A stretch of 64,000 nucleotides of DNA from NCBI RefSeq assembly GCF_000429045.1, contig NZ_AUBC01000012.1, forward strand, positions 1 to 64,000, written 5' to 3'. The notes beneath the pieces were generated by a model that did no database searches, was not told the origin of the DNA, and worked only from the letters and a program-made list of their open reading frames with translations. Made by a program: the position numbers and the translations under genes. Shown piece by piece: positions 1-7,645 of this stretch; the stretch's first letter is position 1; the number at the start of each line of letters is the position of its first letter. The DNA is from Salinarimonas rosea DSM 21201. GTDB taxonomy: Bacteria; Pseudomonadota; Alphaproteobacteria; Rhizobiales; Beijerinckiaceae.

Positions 1-509
1 CGACCGTACACGACCTGCTCCTTGAAGGTGCGGAAGAGGCGCTCGATGACGCCGTTCGTCTCGGGCTGGGCGACGAAGGCGTAGCTCGGCGTGATGCCCC
101 AGGCCTTCACCTGGTTCTGGAAGTCGTCGGACATGAACGCGCTGCCGTGGTCGTGCCGCAGCGCGAGCCCCCGCGCGGCGTCACGCTCGATGTGGCCGAA
201 CTGCTCGGATACGGCCATGCTCATGGCCTGGAGTGCCTCGTGCCGGGTGCCGTGCTTGGTCACGTGCCAGCCGACGAACTCGGCGTTCCAGTGCTCGGCG
301 ACGCCGAAGAGCCAGACCTTGCCGTGCTCCACGGTCGTGACCTGGGTGGCGTCGATCGCCCACATCACGTTCGGCGCGTCGGTGACGATCTTGCGGTCGT
401 GCGTCTCCTCCGGGCCGACTGCGGTCTTTTCCAGAGCCGCGGCTGGGCGCTTGCGTGGGGGAGCCAGCGGGGTCGGGCAGATGTACGCCACCCACACTGC
501 TGGACTTGG
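1..509 (-). pseudogene. 5'-truncated IS transposase, DDE integrase core (partial at window edge)
   Basis: Reading the minus strand from 509 down to the window edge gives an open frame resembling the rve/DDE integrase core of IS3/IS481-like transposases. Visible landmarks are WAIDATQVTT around the first catalytic Asp, HDHGSAFMSDDFQNQ around the second, and PETNGVIERLFRTFKEQ with the catalytic Glu. The frame opens directly after a TAA at 512-510 and has no plausible start codon or N-terminal helix-turn-helix. About 100 or more residues normally found upstream are missing, so this looks like a remnant or the second frame of a frameshifted element. The C-terminus lies outside the window, so completeness at that end is unknown. 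Confidence 0.75.
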
Positions 510-556
510 TTATTTCACAAAGGGATTATGTACAAATTCTTAAATCACGGCTTAGG

Positions 557-585
557 TTGACAATTATCTTTCGCAGCGCCAGGTA
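557..585 (+). promoter_or_regulatory. candidate promoter of the ABC-DsrE operon
   Basis: A consensus -35 hexamer TTGACA lies at 557-562 in the only AT-rich stretch upstream of the importer operon (about 505-575). The matching -10 would fall at 580-585 (AGGTAG), which is poor. No TPP-riboswitch-like sequence was recognised between here and the start codon at 627. Confidence 0.35.
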
Positions 586-626
586 GGAGGGTGTCGCCGT
601 TTCGCGAAGCCGACAGGAGACTTGCC

Positions 627-1694
627 ATGGGCTGCTGCGATGATCCGTTCACCCTTGCTCCGTCCGAGCCCTTGCCGGCCGGCTCTCCCAACGTGAACCG
701 CCGCGGCGTGCTGAAGGGTTTCGCGGCGGCGGCGGGCTCAATCGCGGCTCTTGCCGGCGCCAAGCCGGCCCGCGCGCAGGCCCGTGCGGTCCGGCTCGCT
801 TTCTGCAGCCAGCTCCTGTGCATCATTCCTTACGAGGTGGCGCGTGCGAAGGGTCGTTTCGCCGAGCAGGGTCTCGAGGTCGAGCTCGTCTACACCCGCG
901 GCGGCAACGCGGCCATGCAGGCGCTCGTCGGCGGCGCCGTGGACTACGCGGCGACCTCGCTCGACGTCGCCATGCAGGCCTTCGCCCGCGGCGCGCCGAT
1001 CCGCCGTTTCGCCACGACCGGCCAGCTCCCGCTGTTCGCCCTCGCCACCGCTCCGGCGCGTGCGGACGAGATCGGTGCGATCGAGGACCTCGCCGGGAGG
1101 ACGGTGGGCGTCTCGGCGCTCGGCAACGCCGACCACGCGCTGATGCTCTACCTGCTCGAGCGCGCGGGGGTCGAGCCGACGAGCGTCCAGTTCGCGACGC
1201 TCGGGCCGAACATCCTCGAAGCGCTTCGCCAGGGCCAGATCGACGCCGGTCTCGTCCAGGAGCCCGCGTTGACGCTCGTGATCGAAGCCGGCGGGCGGAC
1301 CCTGGTCAACGCGATGGACGTGGAGGATGCGCAGCGCTTCCTCGGCGGGCCCTACGAGTTCATGGGCGTCGCGGTGCGCGCGGACGAGCTCGAGGAGCGG
1401 CGCGAGGAGATGCGCAAGCTCGCGCTCGGCCTGCGCGACGGTCTCGGCGATCTCCAGCAGATGTCTCCGGACGAGCTCGTCGCGACGCTGCCTTCCGAGC
1501 TGACCACCGGCGGCAACCTCGAGGAGCTCGCACGGATCATCGAGCGCTATCGCGAGTCGCTCTATCCGCAGGACGTCGCGATCGATCTCGAGGCCGCGCA
1601 GCGGGTCGCGGCGACGCTCGCGGTCGCCGGCCTGGTGCCGGCGGATCTCGTCTACGCCGAGCTGTTCGACACCTCGATCGTCGAGGGCGGCTGA
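627..1694 (+). CDS. ABC transporter substrate-binding protein, NMT1/THI5-SsuA-like
   Basis: Periplasmic binding protein of about 355 residues of the NMT1/SsuA-like family, whose members capture nitrate, sulfonates, thiamine precursors and similar small molecules. Residues 23-50 form a probable Tat-type export signal (NRRGVLKGF followed by an Ala/Gly-rich stretch ending near ARAQA). The mature part has the usual pattern: YEVARAKGRFAEQGL near the start of the fold, a GGNAAMQAL loop, then AVDYAATS. I start at ATG 627 because AGGAGA (615-620) sits 6 nt upstream; a GTG at 591 directly abuts a purine run and is less likely. It overlaps the ATPase gene (TGATG). The linked DsrE-like gene suggests a sulfur- or metal-related ligand rather than a thiamine precursor, but the ligand is not determined. 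Confidence 0.85.
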   Translation: MGCCDDPFTLAPSEPLPAGSPNVNRRGVLKGFAAAAGSIAALAGAKPARAQARAVRLAFCSQLLCIIPYEVARAKGRFAEQGLEVELVYTRGGNAAMQALVGGAVDYAATSLDVAMQAFARGAPIRRFATTGQLPLFALATAPARADEIGAIEDLAGRTVGVSALGNADHALMLYLLERAGVEPTSVQFATLGPNILEALRQGQIDAGLVQEPALTLVIEAGGRTLVNAMDVEDAQRFLGGPYEFMGVAVRADELEERREEMRKLALGLRDGLGDLQQMSPDELVATLPSELTTGGNLEELARIIERYRESLYPQDVAIDLEAAQRVAATLAVAGLVPADLVYAELFDTSIVEGG

Positions 1695-2458
1695 TGCTTC
1701 GCGCCCGCGACGTCACGCTCTCCTACGGGGGCGAGCCGGTTCTAGAAGGCGCCGGCGTCGAGCTCGACGCCGGGCAGTTCGTCAGCCTGGTCGGCCCGTC
1801 CGGCTCCGGCAAGAGCAGCCTGCTGCGCGCCGTCATGGGCCTGCAGGACATCTCCGCCGGAACGATCGAGACGCCGGGCCTCGCGCGTGACGAGATCGGC
1901 ATCCTGTTCCAGGACGACGCGCTGCTGCCCTGGCGCTCGGCCGTCGACAACGTCGCGCTCGGCCTGCGCCAGCGCGGTGCGTCCCGGGCGCAGGCGCGCG
2001 AGGAAGCCGAGGGCTGGCTGGAGCGGCTCAAGCTCGCCGGCCTGGGCGGACGCTATCCGCGCGAGCTCTCCGGCGGCCAGCGCAAGCGCGTGGCGCTCGC
2101 CCAGGTGCTGGCCCTGCGCCCGCGCCTCCTCCTCATGGACGAGCCCTTCGCCTCCCTCGACGCGATCGTGCGCGCGCGGGTGACGCAGGACGTCGTCAAT
2201 CTCGTCGAGAGCGAGGGGATCGGCGTGCTTCTCGTCACCCACGATCTCGAGGAGGCGATCGCCCTGTCGGACAAGATCTATCTCCTCTCGAACGGGCCGC
2301 GCGCGCGGGTCTCGCACGAGTACCCCGTGCCCTTGCCGCGGCCGCGCGCCCTGATCGCGGCGCGCACGCATCCGAAATTCGCGCCGCTCTACGGGCGCTT
2401 GTGGAACGACCTGTCGGAGGCCGTCGAGGGGCCGCAGCCCGCGCGGGAGGCCGCATGA
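1694..2458 (+). CDS. ABC transporter ATP-binding protein (SsuB/TauB type)
   Basis: Cytoplasmic ATPase of 254 residues energising the importer encoded with its neighbours. Walker A is GPSGSGKSS (about residue 34), the Q-loop is ILFQDDALLPWR, the signature is LSGGQRKRVALAQ, Walker B is LLLMDEPFASLD and the switch His is in LVTHDLEEA. The LPWR Q-loop segment and the Glu-Ala run after the switch His are typical of nitrate/sulfonate/taurine importers. The ATG overlaps the stop of the binding protein gene (TGATG at 1692-1696), and its own stop overlaps the permease start. Longer upstream readings in this frame are antisense-like noise with no homology. Confidence 0.9.
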   Translation: MLRARDVTLSYGGEPVLEGAGVELDAGQFVSLVGPSGSGKSSLLRAVMGLQDISAGTIETPGLARDEIGILFQDDALLPWRSAVDNVALGLRQRGASRAQAREEAEGWLERLKLAGLGGRYPRELSGGQRKRVALAQVLALRPRLLLMDEPFASLDAIVRARVTQDVVNLVESEGIGVLLVTHDLEEAIALSDKIYLLSNGPRARVSHEYPVPLPRPRALIAARTHPKFAPLYGRLWNDLSEAVEGPQPAREAA

Positions 2459-3210
2459 CCACCGTCTTCGACCGGATTTGGGTGCGCCAGGTCACGGCGC
2501 TCGCGATCCTGCTCGGGCTCTGGGAAGCCGCGGGCGCCGCCGGCATGCTCAACCCGCTCTACGCGCCGAGCCCGAGCCAGATCGGGGCGGCGCTCGTGCA
2601 GCTGTTCTCGGACGGATCGATCTGGCCCCACGTGGAAGCCACCTTCGCCGCCGCGATCGGCGGGCTGGTGCTCGGCGTCCTGGTGGGTGTCATGCTGGGC
2701 GCGGCCGCGGCCCTGGTGCCGCTCGTCGCTCAGCTGCTCGAGCCCGTGATGATGATGCTCAACGCGGTCCCCCGGGTCGTGCTCGCGCCCTTGTGCGTGA
2801 TCTGGTTCGGGATCGGCCTCGGGTCGAAGGTCGCGCTCTCCTTCGTGCTCGTGGCCGTGCTGATCTTCTTCACGGTCTACACGGGCATCAAGCAGGTCGA
2901 CCGGCGGCTGGTGGAGCGCGTGCGCACGCTCGGCGGGAGCAGCTGGACGGTGCTTCGCGAGGTCTACATTCCCTTCGTCGCCGCCTGGATCATGGGCAAC
3001 CTTAAGGTCGCCGTCGGCTTCGCGTTCACCGGCGCCGTGGTCGGCGAGTTCGTCGGCGCCAGCCGCGGGCTCGGCTACCTGCTCTCCTTCGCGCAGAGCA
3101 CGTTCAACGCGGCTCTGATGCTCGCCCTCGTCTTCCTCATCATGGGTTTCGTGCTCGCGATCTTCGCGGCCGCCGGCCGCATCGAGCGCCGGCTGCTGCG
3201 CTGGCGCTGA
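2455..3210 (+). CDS. ABC transporter permease (SsuC/TauC type)
   Basis: Inner-membrane permease of 251 residues with about six hydrophobic segments, of the BPD_transp_1 family. The EAA-like cytoplasmic loop that docks on the ATPase is visible as ERVRTLGGSSWTVLREVYIP (about residues 157-176). The C-terminal half includes GEFVGASRGLGYL, a common element of nitrate/sulfonate/thiamine-precursor permeases. The start is fixed by an ATGA overlap with the ATPase gene. Together with the two upstream genes it forms a complete importer; the DsrE-like gene follows 31 nt downstream. Confidence 0.88.
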   Translation: MTTVFDRIWVRQVTALAILLGLWEAAGAAGMLNPLYAPSPSQIGAALVQLFSDGSIWPHVEATFAAAIGGLVLGVLVGVMLGAAAALVPLVAQLLEPVMMMLNAVPRVVLAPLCVIWFGIGLGSKVALSFVLVAVLIFFTVYTGIKQVDRRLVERVRTLGGSSWTVLREVYIPFVAAWIMGNLKVAVGFAFTGAVVGEFVGASRGLGYLLSFAQSTFNAALMLALVFLIMGFVLAIFAAAGRIERRLLRWR

Positions 3211-3241
3211 GCCCTGCATCAGCCTAACGGGAACTGCTTCG

Positions 3242-3619
3242 ATGAAGGTCGCCTACGTCTTCGCCGTCGCCAACGCCTCGACGTTCAAGCTCGCCGGGAT
3301 GGTGCTGCCTCAGCTCGAGGCGGGCAACCACGGCGCCGAGGTGGTCGGCATGATGTTTTTCGATGACAACATCCTGTGCCTGCGCGCGGGCGATCCTGTC
3401 GGCGAGAGGCTCGCGAAGGTCGCGCGCGAGCGCAACATCCTGCTGATGGTCTGCGATCAGTGCGCGTTGCGCCGTGGCTACGCCGAAGGTCCCGAGCATG
3501 CCTGCGGTACGGGCGCGGTGAAGGCCAAGGGCCTGGTCGATGGCGTCGTTGCAGGCTGTTTTCCACAGCTCTACGAGGCTCTGTCGGGCAACCCGCCGGA
3601 TCAGGTCGTCACACTCTAG
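3242..3619 (+). CDS. DsrE-family protein (SaoD-like) linked to ABC importer
   Basis: Soluble protein of 125 residues with a DsrE/DsrF-like Rossmann fold. The N-terminus is KVAYVFAVANASTFKLAG, followed by GAEVVGMMFFDDN, the segment GDPVGERLAKVARERN, and a paired-cysteine motif CDQCALRRG (first Cys about residue 78). Two further cysteines follow, in EHACGTG and AGCFPQLYEAL, and it ends in PPDQVVTL. DsrE-family proteins carry sulfur as persulfides on a conserved Cys. From memory, this sequence pattern resembles proteins labelled SaoD that accompany an ABC importer; I cannot verify that here. It lies 31 nt after the permease gene on the same strand, so a sulfur-relay or thiol/metal-handling step coupled to import is a reasonable inference. 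Confidence 0.7.
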   Translation: MKVAYVFAVANASTFKLAGMVLPQLEAGNHGAEVVGMMFFDDNILCLRAGDPVGERLAKVARERNILLMVCDQCALRRGYAEGPEHACGTGAVKAKGLVDGVVAGCFPQLYEALSGNPPDQVVTL

Positions 3620-3701
3620 CGCCGAGGTGTGCCCGATCGGTCGAAGACGACGCAGGTAGAGGGTGACGTGATCTAGGCGAGACCTTGGAGCGGCCCTGCT
3701 T

Positions 3702-4267
3702 TCAGTCCCGCCCTCGCGTGAGCGTCGCCCGCGAGCGGTCGACGAGAGCCTCAATCGCATCGGCCAGATGCGCCTCGGCGATGGCATAGTCGCCGCGCGC
3801 CACCCGGATCCCGTGCGCTTCCATCAGCACGTCGGCGTGCGTGTGCCCGTGCGGCGGGTCGAAGCGGTAGGATGCCAGCTCGATCAGCATGCCCAACGGA
3901 TCTTGGAAATAGATCGAGTCCATGAAGCAGGATCCTTGACGCCGCTGTGTGCGATTCCTCGCTCGCCGAGCCGCTCGACGGCCTGGCGGAAGGTGACCCG
4001 GGAGACCGCGAAGGCGATGTGATGCACGCATCCGACCTCGGTCGGCGTCCGCTCGGAGGCGGGAGTGCGGCGTTCGTCGCCGAAAACGGTGATCAACCTT
4101 CCATCGCCGGGATCGAAGTAGAGGTGGCTCTCCTCCGCACGGTCGAGGTTCGGCTGCTCAAACACGAACGGCATGCCCAGCACGCCTTCCCAGAAGTCGA
4201 TCGACGTTCGGCGATCCGCCCCGACCAGCGTGATGTGGTGGACGCCCTGAGATTGAAGCTTTCGCAT
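3702..4267 (-). pseudogene. VOC/glyoxalase-family dioxygenase-like protein, frameshifted
   Basis: Two frames together spell one vicinal-oxygen-chelate protein. The first starts at ATG 4267 and gives GVHHITLVGADRRTSIDFW, LYFDPGDGRLITVF and CVHHIAFAVS. The second takes over near 3925-3935 with FMDSIYFQDPLGMLIELASY and runs to the stop at 3702. The junction needs one extra base, so a single-base deletion has broken the gene. The expected metal ligands are visible (His in HHITL, His in HHIAF, Glu in LIELAS). Paired VOC modules of this kind occur in ring-cleaving dioxygenases and glyoxalase-like enzymes; the substrate is unknown. A sequencing error would restore an intact gene of about 188 residues. 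Confidence 0.75.
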
Positions 4268-4372
4268 CGGTTGTTCTCTGTCTTGGCGGCCGGATCGAAA
4301 GGCCGATGCCACGGCCGCGCGATGACGCGCCGGGAAGCTTCGGGCGGGCGCCCGCCCGGAGCCGAGTCCTCG

Positions 4373-4585
4373 TCAGTGCCCGTGACCGGTATGGTGCTCG
4401 CAGGTCACCGCCCGGTTGAACGGCATCAGCGCGCCGGCCGGGTTCTCCACGAACCAGATGTGATGATCCCAATGCGGCATGAAGCCGCGCGCCTCGTCGC
4501 CCGGCGTCTCCGGATCATCGGCCATGTAGTCCCAGGTGCGGCCTGCGAGCACTGGCGGCTCCGAGTTCCCGGAACGATAGGTCAT
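4373..4585 (-). CDS. small hypothetical protein with His/Cys-rich C-terminus
   Basis: A 70-residue soluble protein I do not recognise. It is preceded by a near-perfect Shine-Dalgarno sequence (AGGAGG six bases before the ATG), which argues that it is real. It is rich in Trp, Pro and acidic residues and contains WDHHIWFVENPAG. It ends in VTCEHHTGHGH, a Cys/His cluster that could bind a metal. The VOC pseudogene follows 105 nt downstream on the same strand, so the two may once have been co-expressed. No signal peptide or membrane segment is seen. Confidence 0.6.
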   Translation of the reverse strand: MTYRSGNSEPPVLAGRTWDYMADDPETPGDEARGFMPHWDHHIWFVENPAGALMPFNRAVTCEHHTGHGH

Positions 4586-4753
4586 TGCTTCCTCCTGTTC
4601 TGGCGGCCGACCTCGTGGAGAGATATCGGTGCGAAGCGCGCCGCCGTGAGTGGCCGCTGCTATCGGCTCTGCGTTACACCGCGTGTTTCGTCCGGCTCAC
4701 CACCCATTGAAACCGCCCGACCGCCCGCCCACTCCTGAAACCCCAAGCCGCGA

Positions 4754-4781
4754 ACCCGTCGCACCTCGCCGCGCGACGGGT
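4754..4781 (-). terminator. hairpin after the fasciclin/SodC relic
   Basis: Perfect 9-bp inverted repeat ACCCGTCGC / GCGACGGGT with a 10-nt loop, 17 bases past the end of the minus-strand relic at 4799. No T-run follows, so terminator function is only plausible. Confidence 0.4.
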
Positions 4782-4798
4782 CCTTGCTCAGGGGAACG

Positions 4799-5105
4799 TC
4801 ACTCTATCACTCCGCAGGCGATCCTGTCGCCGGCATCGCCGGCAGGCTGGCTCTCGTAGCCGTCGGCGCCGGCGTGGATGATGAGCGCCAAAGCGGTGTT
4901 CGGGGGCACGAACATCGTAAAGGGCTCATCGCCGTCGAGCGTGCTGGTGAGGGCCGCCTCGAGAAATCGCGGTGGCGAGCGCCTGCGCCTGAGGGCCCGA
5001 CTGGACAGTTCGGTAGATCGACAGCGCCTCCTGGGAGGCGACGGGGCCGGCGCTGACCGTCGCCGCAATAGCGGCCGCGGCGCCGATCGCCGAGAGGATT
5101 CGCAT
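4799..5105 (-). pseudogene. chimeric relic: signal peptide and fasciclin-like start fused to Cu/Zn-SOD C-terminus
   Basis: Starts at ATG 5105 behind GGGAG with a clear signal peptide (MRILSAIGAAAAIAA...GPVASQ). After a short stretch ending LATAI the frame shifts, and the next frame continues as LEAALTSTLDGDEPFTMFVP. This resembles a fasciclin (FAS1) H1-like motif. It then passes directly into ALIIHAGADGYESQPAGDAG followed by DRIACGVIE and a stop at 4799, which closely resembles the C-terminus of periplasmic Cu/Zn superoxide dismutase. The body of both domains is missing. I read it as a deletion fusion of two neighbouring genes plus a frameshift, without function. Confidence 0.55.
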
Positions 5106-5150
5106 GGGCTGCTCCCTGTGGCACTTGGGGAGGCGGGTCGGGGTGCGAGT

Positions 5151-5345
5151 CACTCGGCCCGGTGCATCGCGATCTCGTCCTGCGGGTAGAGGACGGCGTA
5201 GCCCGGCAGATCCTCGCTCCACTCGGCCATGGCCTCGAGCGGCACTGTCACAGCAACTGAACCGAGGGCGCACGTCAGCTCGGATCGCGTCCAGATCACG
5301 CCGCTGTCGCCATCGTCCGTGCATCCGCCGCCGCGGCCCTGAGGT
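5151..5345 (-). pseudogene. orphan C-terminal coding fragment, unrecognised
   Basis: Open minus-strand frame continuing from the IS6 relic into CTDDGDSGVIWTRSELTCAL and then EAMAEWSEDLPGYAVLYPQD, stopping at 5151. The composition looks like real protein, but there is no start codon and I cannot assign a family. It may be the tail of a gene interrupted by the insertion sequence. Confidence 0.35.
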
Positions 5346-5610
5346 GGCCGAGGACGGCGGGATGTAAAGAGCCGTTGAAGAGCGAAGGTGTTGTGGACGA
5401 TGGCATGGGATGAGAGGAAGCGGTTGCGCGCGAAGGCCAGGCCAACTTCGCGACCCAGCAGCGCACGGTCTCGCAGGAGACGTCCAACCCGCGCTCGGGC
5501 AGGAGCTCCTCGACGTCGCAGTAGCTCAGCGTGAAGCGCAGGTACAGCCAGACCGCGTGCCGGATGACCTCGGACGGGAAGCGGTCGCGGGCGTAGGAGA
5601 TCGGCTGCAT
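5346..5610 (-). mobile_element. IS6-family transposase relic with internal deletion
   Basis: From ATG 5610 the minus strand reads ISYARDRFPSEVIRHAVWLY, then LSYCDVEELLPERGLDVSCE, the N-terminal helix-turn-helix of IS6-family (IS26/IS240-like) transposases. After WVAK the frame shifts and joins directly to FLSSHAIVHNTFALQRLFTS, the typical IS6 C-terminus. The whole DDE catalytic core is therefore deleted. About 25 bases upstream of its start (GGGGCGGCATTGTCGTG) are nearly identical to the sequence upstream of the second relic at 14599, showing that the two share a 5' end. They lie in opposite orientation, with their 5' ends facing each other. Confidence 0.78.
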
Positions 5611-5779
5611 TTCACGACAATGCCGCCCCGTTCTCCGCCGTCTGTGGATCGGCGTCGGGCTCCCGCGCCGATCGGCGCGGGGTCCCGGACCTGAAAACCT
5701 TGCACGAGCTGGCGTCCGTCACGCCCGAGAGGGGTCCCGCCGTAAGCCGAATTGCACGTATCGCCGCCGCCGAGATTCG

Positions 5780-6110
5780 ATGCGTCGACGGCGGCGAGGA
5801 ACTCGGCGAGCGCGCCGGTCGTGCCGAGAGCTCCGTCGAAGCGCCCGCCCGAGGGCTGGCTGTCGAGATGGCTGCCGATCAGGAGGGGCGGCAGCTCGGC
5901 GCGGCGGCCCTCGCGCCGCACGAAGAGGTTCGCCATCGCGTCCTGGAAGACCTGGAAGCCGTGCGCCGCGGCGAGCTCGGCCAGGAGCCGTCGCGCGGCT
6001 CTGTCGCCCTCCGAGAGGGCTTAGCGATTGACGCCACCCCTGGGCGTGGCGCCGATGACGGCGAACTCCTCGATGCGTCGCTCGAGCCTCTGCGCGTCGA
6101 TCTCGATCAT
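5780..6110 (-). pseudogene. M20-family amidohydrolase (hydantoinase/carbamoylase type), broken
   Basis: ATG 6110 overlaps the stop of the TenA-like gene (ATGA). The reading is RIEEFAVIGATPRGGVNR, then an in-frame TAA at 6023-6021, then ALSEGDRAARRLLAELAAAH and later PLLIGSHLDSQPSGGRFDGA, the metal-binding segment of M20 N-carbamoyl-amino-acid hydrolases. Homology ends near 5780 and the C-terminal two thirds are gone, towards the IS6 relic. In B. halodurans-type thiamine salvage an M20 deformylase acts just before TenA, which fits the adjacency. Here the gene cannot make a functional enzyme. The stop is most simply explained by CAA to TAA. Confidence 0.75.
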
Positions 6111-6775
6111 CGTGGGCCTCGATCGTTCGTGTCCGGATAGGGCGCGTCGTGGAACGCGATCTCGAGCTCCTGCACCTGGCCGAACACCGCGCTCAGGCGG
6201 ACCTTCTCGGGTTCGTCGAGATCCGCGGCGGCCGCGTCGAGCTCGCTTTTCAACCACGCGGCCTGCGCCGCGAAGTCGTCGGCGACGTGCAAGGCGACCC
6301 ACTCGGCGAGCAGGGGATCGGCGATGGCGCAGGCGCTCGCCCGGCGGCACCAGGACCAGTACATCCATTCGGCGGCGAACATCGCCGTGACGATGTCGGC
6401 GTAGCTCCCGTCCATGGCGATCGCAAGCATGCCCTCGCGGAACGCCACGACCGGCGCGAGGCTCGTGTCGAAGCGCGCCGGGTCGATGCCTCGGGCGGCG
6501 AAGGTCCGCTCGAAATAGCCGATCTGCCGGTTGACGAGGGCGTCGAGCACCCCGACGAGCACGCGCCTCTGCGCGACCGTCCGCGCCTTGGCGGTCGCAT
6601 AGGCGAAGATCGCGACGGCGGTGTCGACGAAGGCGCCCTCGAACACGAGATAGCGGTCGAACACCGCGGGGGGCAGCCGATCGTGCGCGACGTCGCACAC
6701 GAAGCGATGGTTGAGCATCGCCTCGAGCACGGCCCGGTTCTCGCGCAGGATGCGTTCCGACAGAGGCTCGTCCAT
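6107..6775 (-). CDS. TenA/THI-4-family protein lacking the usual catalytic Cys
   Basis: An all-helical protein of 222 residues with the TenA pattern: an N-terminal helix RENRAVLEAMLNHRFV, YLVFEGAFVDTAVAIFAY in the middle, AAEWMYWSWC near residue 140, and the C-terminal ELEIAFHDAPYPD holding the conserved Glu. TenA hydrolyses aminopyrimidine breakdown products of thiamine. In classical TenA a Pro-Cys pair precedes the Trp at the middle motif; here it is Ala-Ala, so this belongs to the Cys-less type, whose activity is less certain. It starts one base after the BtpA-family gene ends and overlaps the M20 relic, so the three formed one operon. Its role in this sugar locus is unclear. Confidence 0.8.
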   Translation of the reverse strand: MDEPLSERILRENRAVLEAMLNHRFVCDVAHDRLPPAVFDRYLVFEGAFVDTAVAIFAYATAKARTVAQRRVLVGVLDALVNRQIGYFERTFAARGIDPARFDTSLAPVVAFREGMLAIAMDGSYADIVTAMFAAEWMYWSWCRRASACAIADPLLAEWVALHVADDFAAQAAWLKSELDAAAADLDEPEKVRLSAVFGQVQELEIAFHDAPYPDTNDRGPR

Positions 6776-6776
6776 C

Positions 6777-7619
6777 TCAGCGTCCCAGGGCCGGTCGCGC
6801 GGCCTCCACGAAGGCGGCGACCCGCGCCGGATCGACCGGGTTCCACCAGACGCCGTCCTGCTTGAGCGACGACGCGACGATCACCCCGCTCGTGCGCGCC
6901 AGGATCTCGGCGACGTTGGTTGCGCTCACGCCCGAGCCGACAAGCAGCGGCAGGTGGGTGGCCGCGCCGATCTCCTCGATCTCCGACAGCGAGGCCGCGT
7001 TCCCCGTCCGCTGACCGGTGGCGATCACCGCGTCGGCGTCGAAGAAGGCGAGATCGCGCGTCAGTTCCTGGATGGTGCGGTCGGCGGTGATCGCATGCGC
7101 GCCGTGCTTCACGTGGCTGTCGGCGAAGACCTTGACGTGCTCCGCGCGCAGCAGCGACCGGTAGCGCATCGCGGCGGCCGCACGGCCCTCCATGAAGCCT
7201 TCGTTGGCGACGTACGCGTTGGCCCACTGGTTGACGCGGATGAACCGCGCGCCCCCGGCCATCGCGACGGCGAAGGCGTGGATCGGCGCGTTGGCCAGGA
7301 CGTTGACGCCGAGCGGCACGCCGCAGGCGCGGGCGATCCGGTCCGTGACGACGCCCATGAAGGCCGCGGTCTCCGGGCCGATCTCGTCCGGCTTCGAGAA
7401 CGGGATGTCGCCGTGGTTCTCGACGATCAGCCCGTCGAGGCCGCCGCCGACCAGGGCGTCCGCGTCGCGCATGCAGGCGTCGTAGAGCGCGTCCACCGGC
7501 GCCCCGCGATACCGGGGGGCGCCGGGGAAGGGCGGGCAGTGGATCATGCCGATCAACGCCTTCTCCTGCCCGAAAATCTCCTTGATGGCCCCCTGTCCCA
7601 TAGCCGATACGATCTGCAT
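6777..7619 (-). CDS. BtpA/SgcQ-family TIM-barrel protein
   Basis: Protein of 280 residues of the BtpA family (COG0434), with the hallmark start LIGMIHCPPFPGAPRY, then DGLIVENHGDIPF, GVNVLANAP, RVNQWANAYVANEGF, and TGQRTGN near the C-terminal phosphate-binding region (GSGVSATNVAEIL). BtpA was named in cyanobacterial photosystem I assembly, but bacterial homologues such as SgcQ sit in sugar gene clusters and look like barrel enzymes binding a phosphorylated ligand. An AGGAGAG ribosome site lies 8 nt before the ATG. Only 26 bases separate it from the divergent PfkB kinase. The reaction is not known. Confidence 0.85.
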   Translation of the reverse strand: MQIVSAMGQGAIKEIFGQEKALIGMIHCPPFPGAPRYRGAPVDALYDACMRDADALVGGGLDGLIVENHGDIPFSKPDEIGPETAAFMGVVTDRIARACGVPLGVNVLANAPIHAFAVAMAGGARFIRVNQWANAYVANEGFMEGRAAAAMRYRSLLRAEHVKVFADSHVKHGAHAITADRTIQELTRDLAFFDADAVIATGQRTGNAASLSEIEEIGAATHLPLLVGSGVSATNVAEILARTSGVIVASSLKQDGVWWNPVDPARVAAFVEAARPALGR

Positions 7620-7645
7620 GGGCGTTTCTCTCCTGAAGGTTCTCG

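Noticed and set aside
591-627. GTG at 591 as start of the first binding protein
   Set aside because: The purine-rich run directly abuts the GTG, leaving no spacing, while ATG 627 has AGGAGA at 6 nt and gives a normal Tat-type leader.
818-1693. N-terminal 290-residue extension of the first ABC ATPase
   Set aside because: It overlaps the binding-protein gene in another frame and has no homology; Walker A lies normally placed from ATG 1694.
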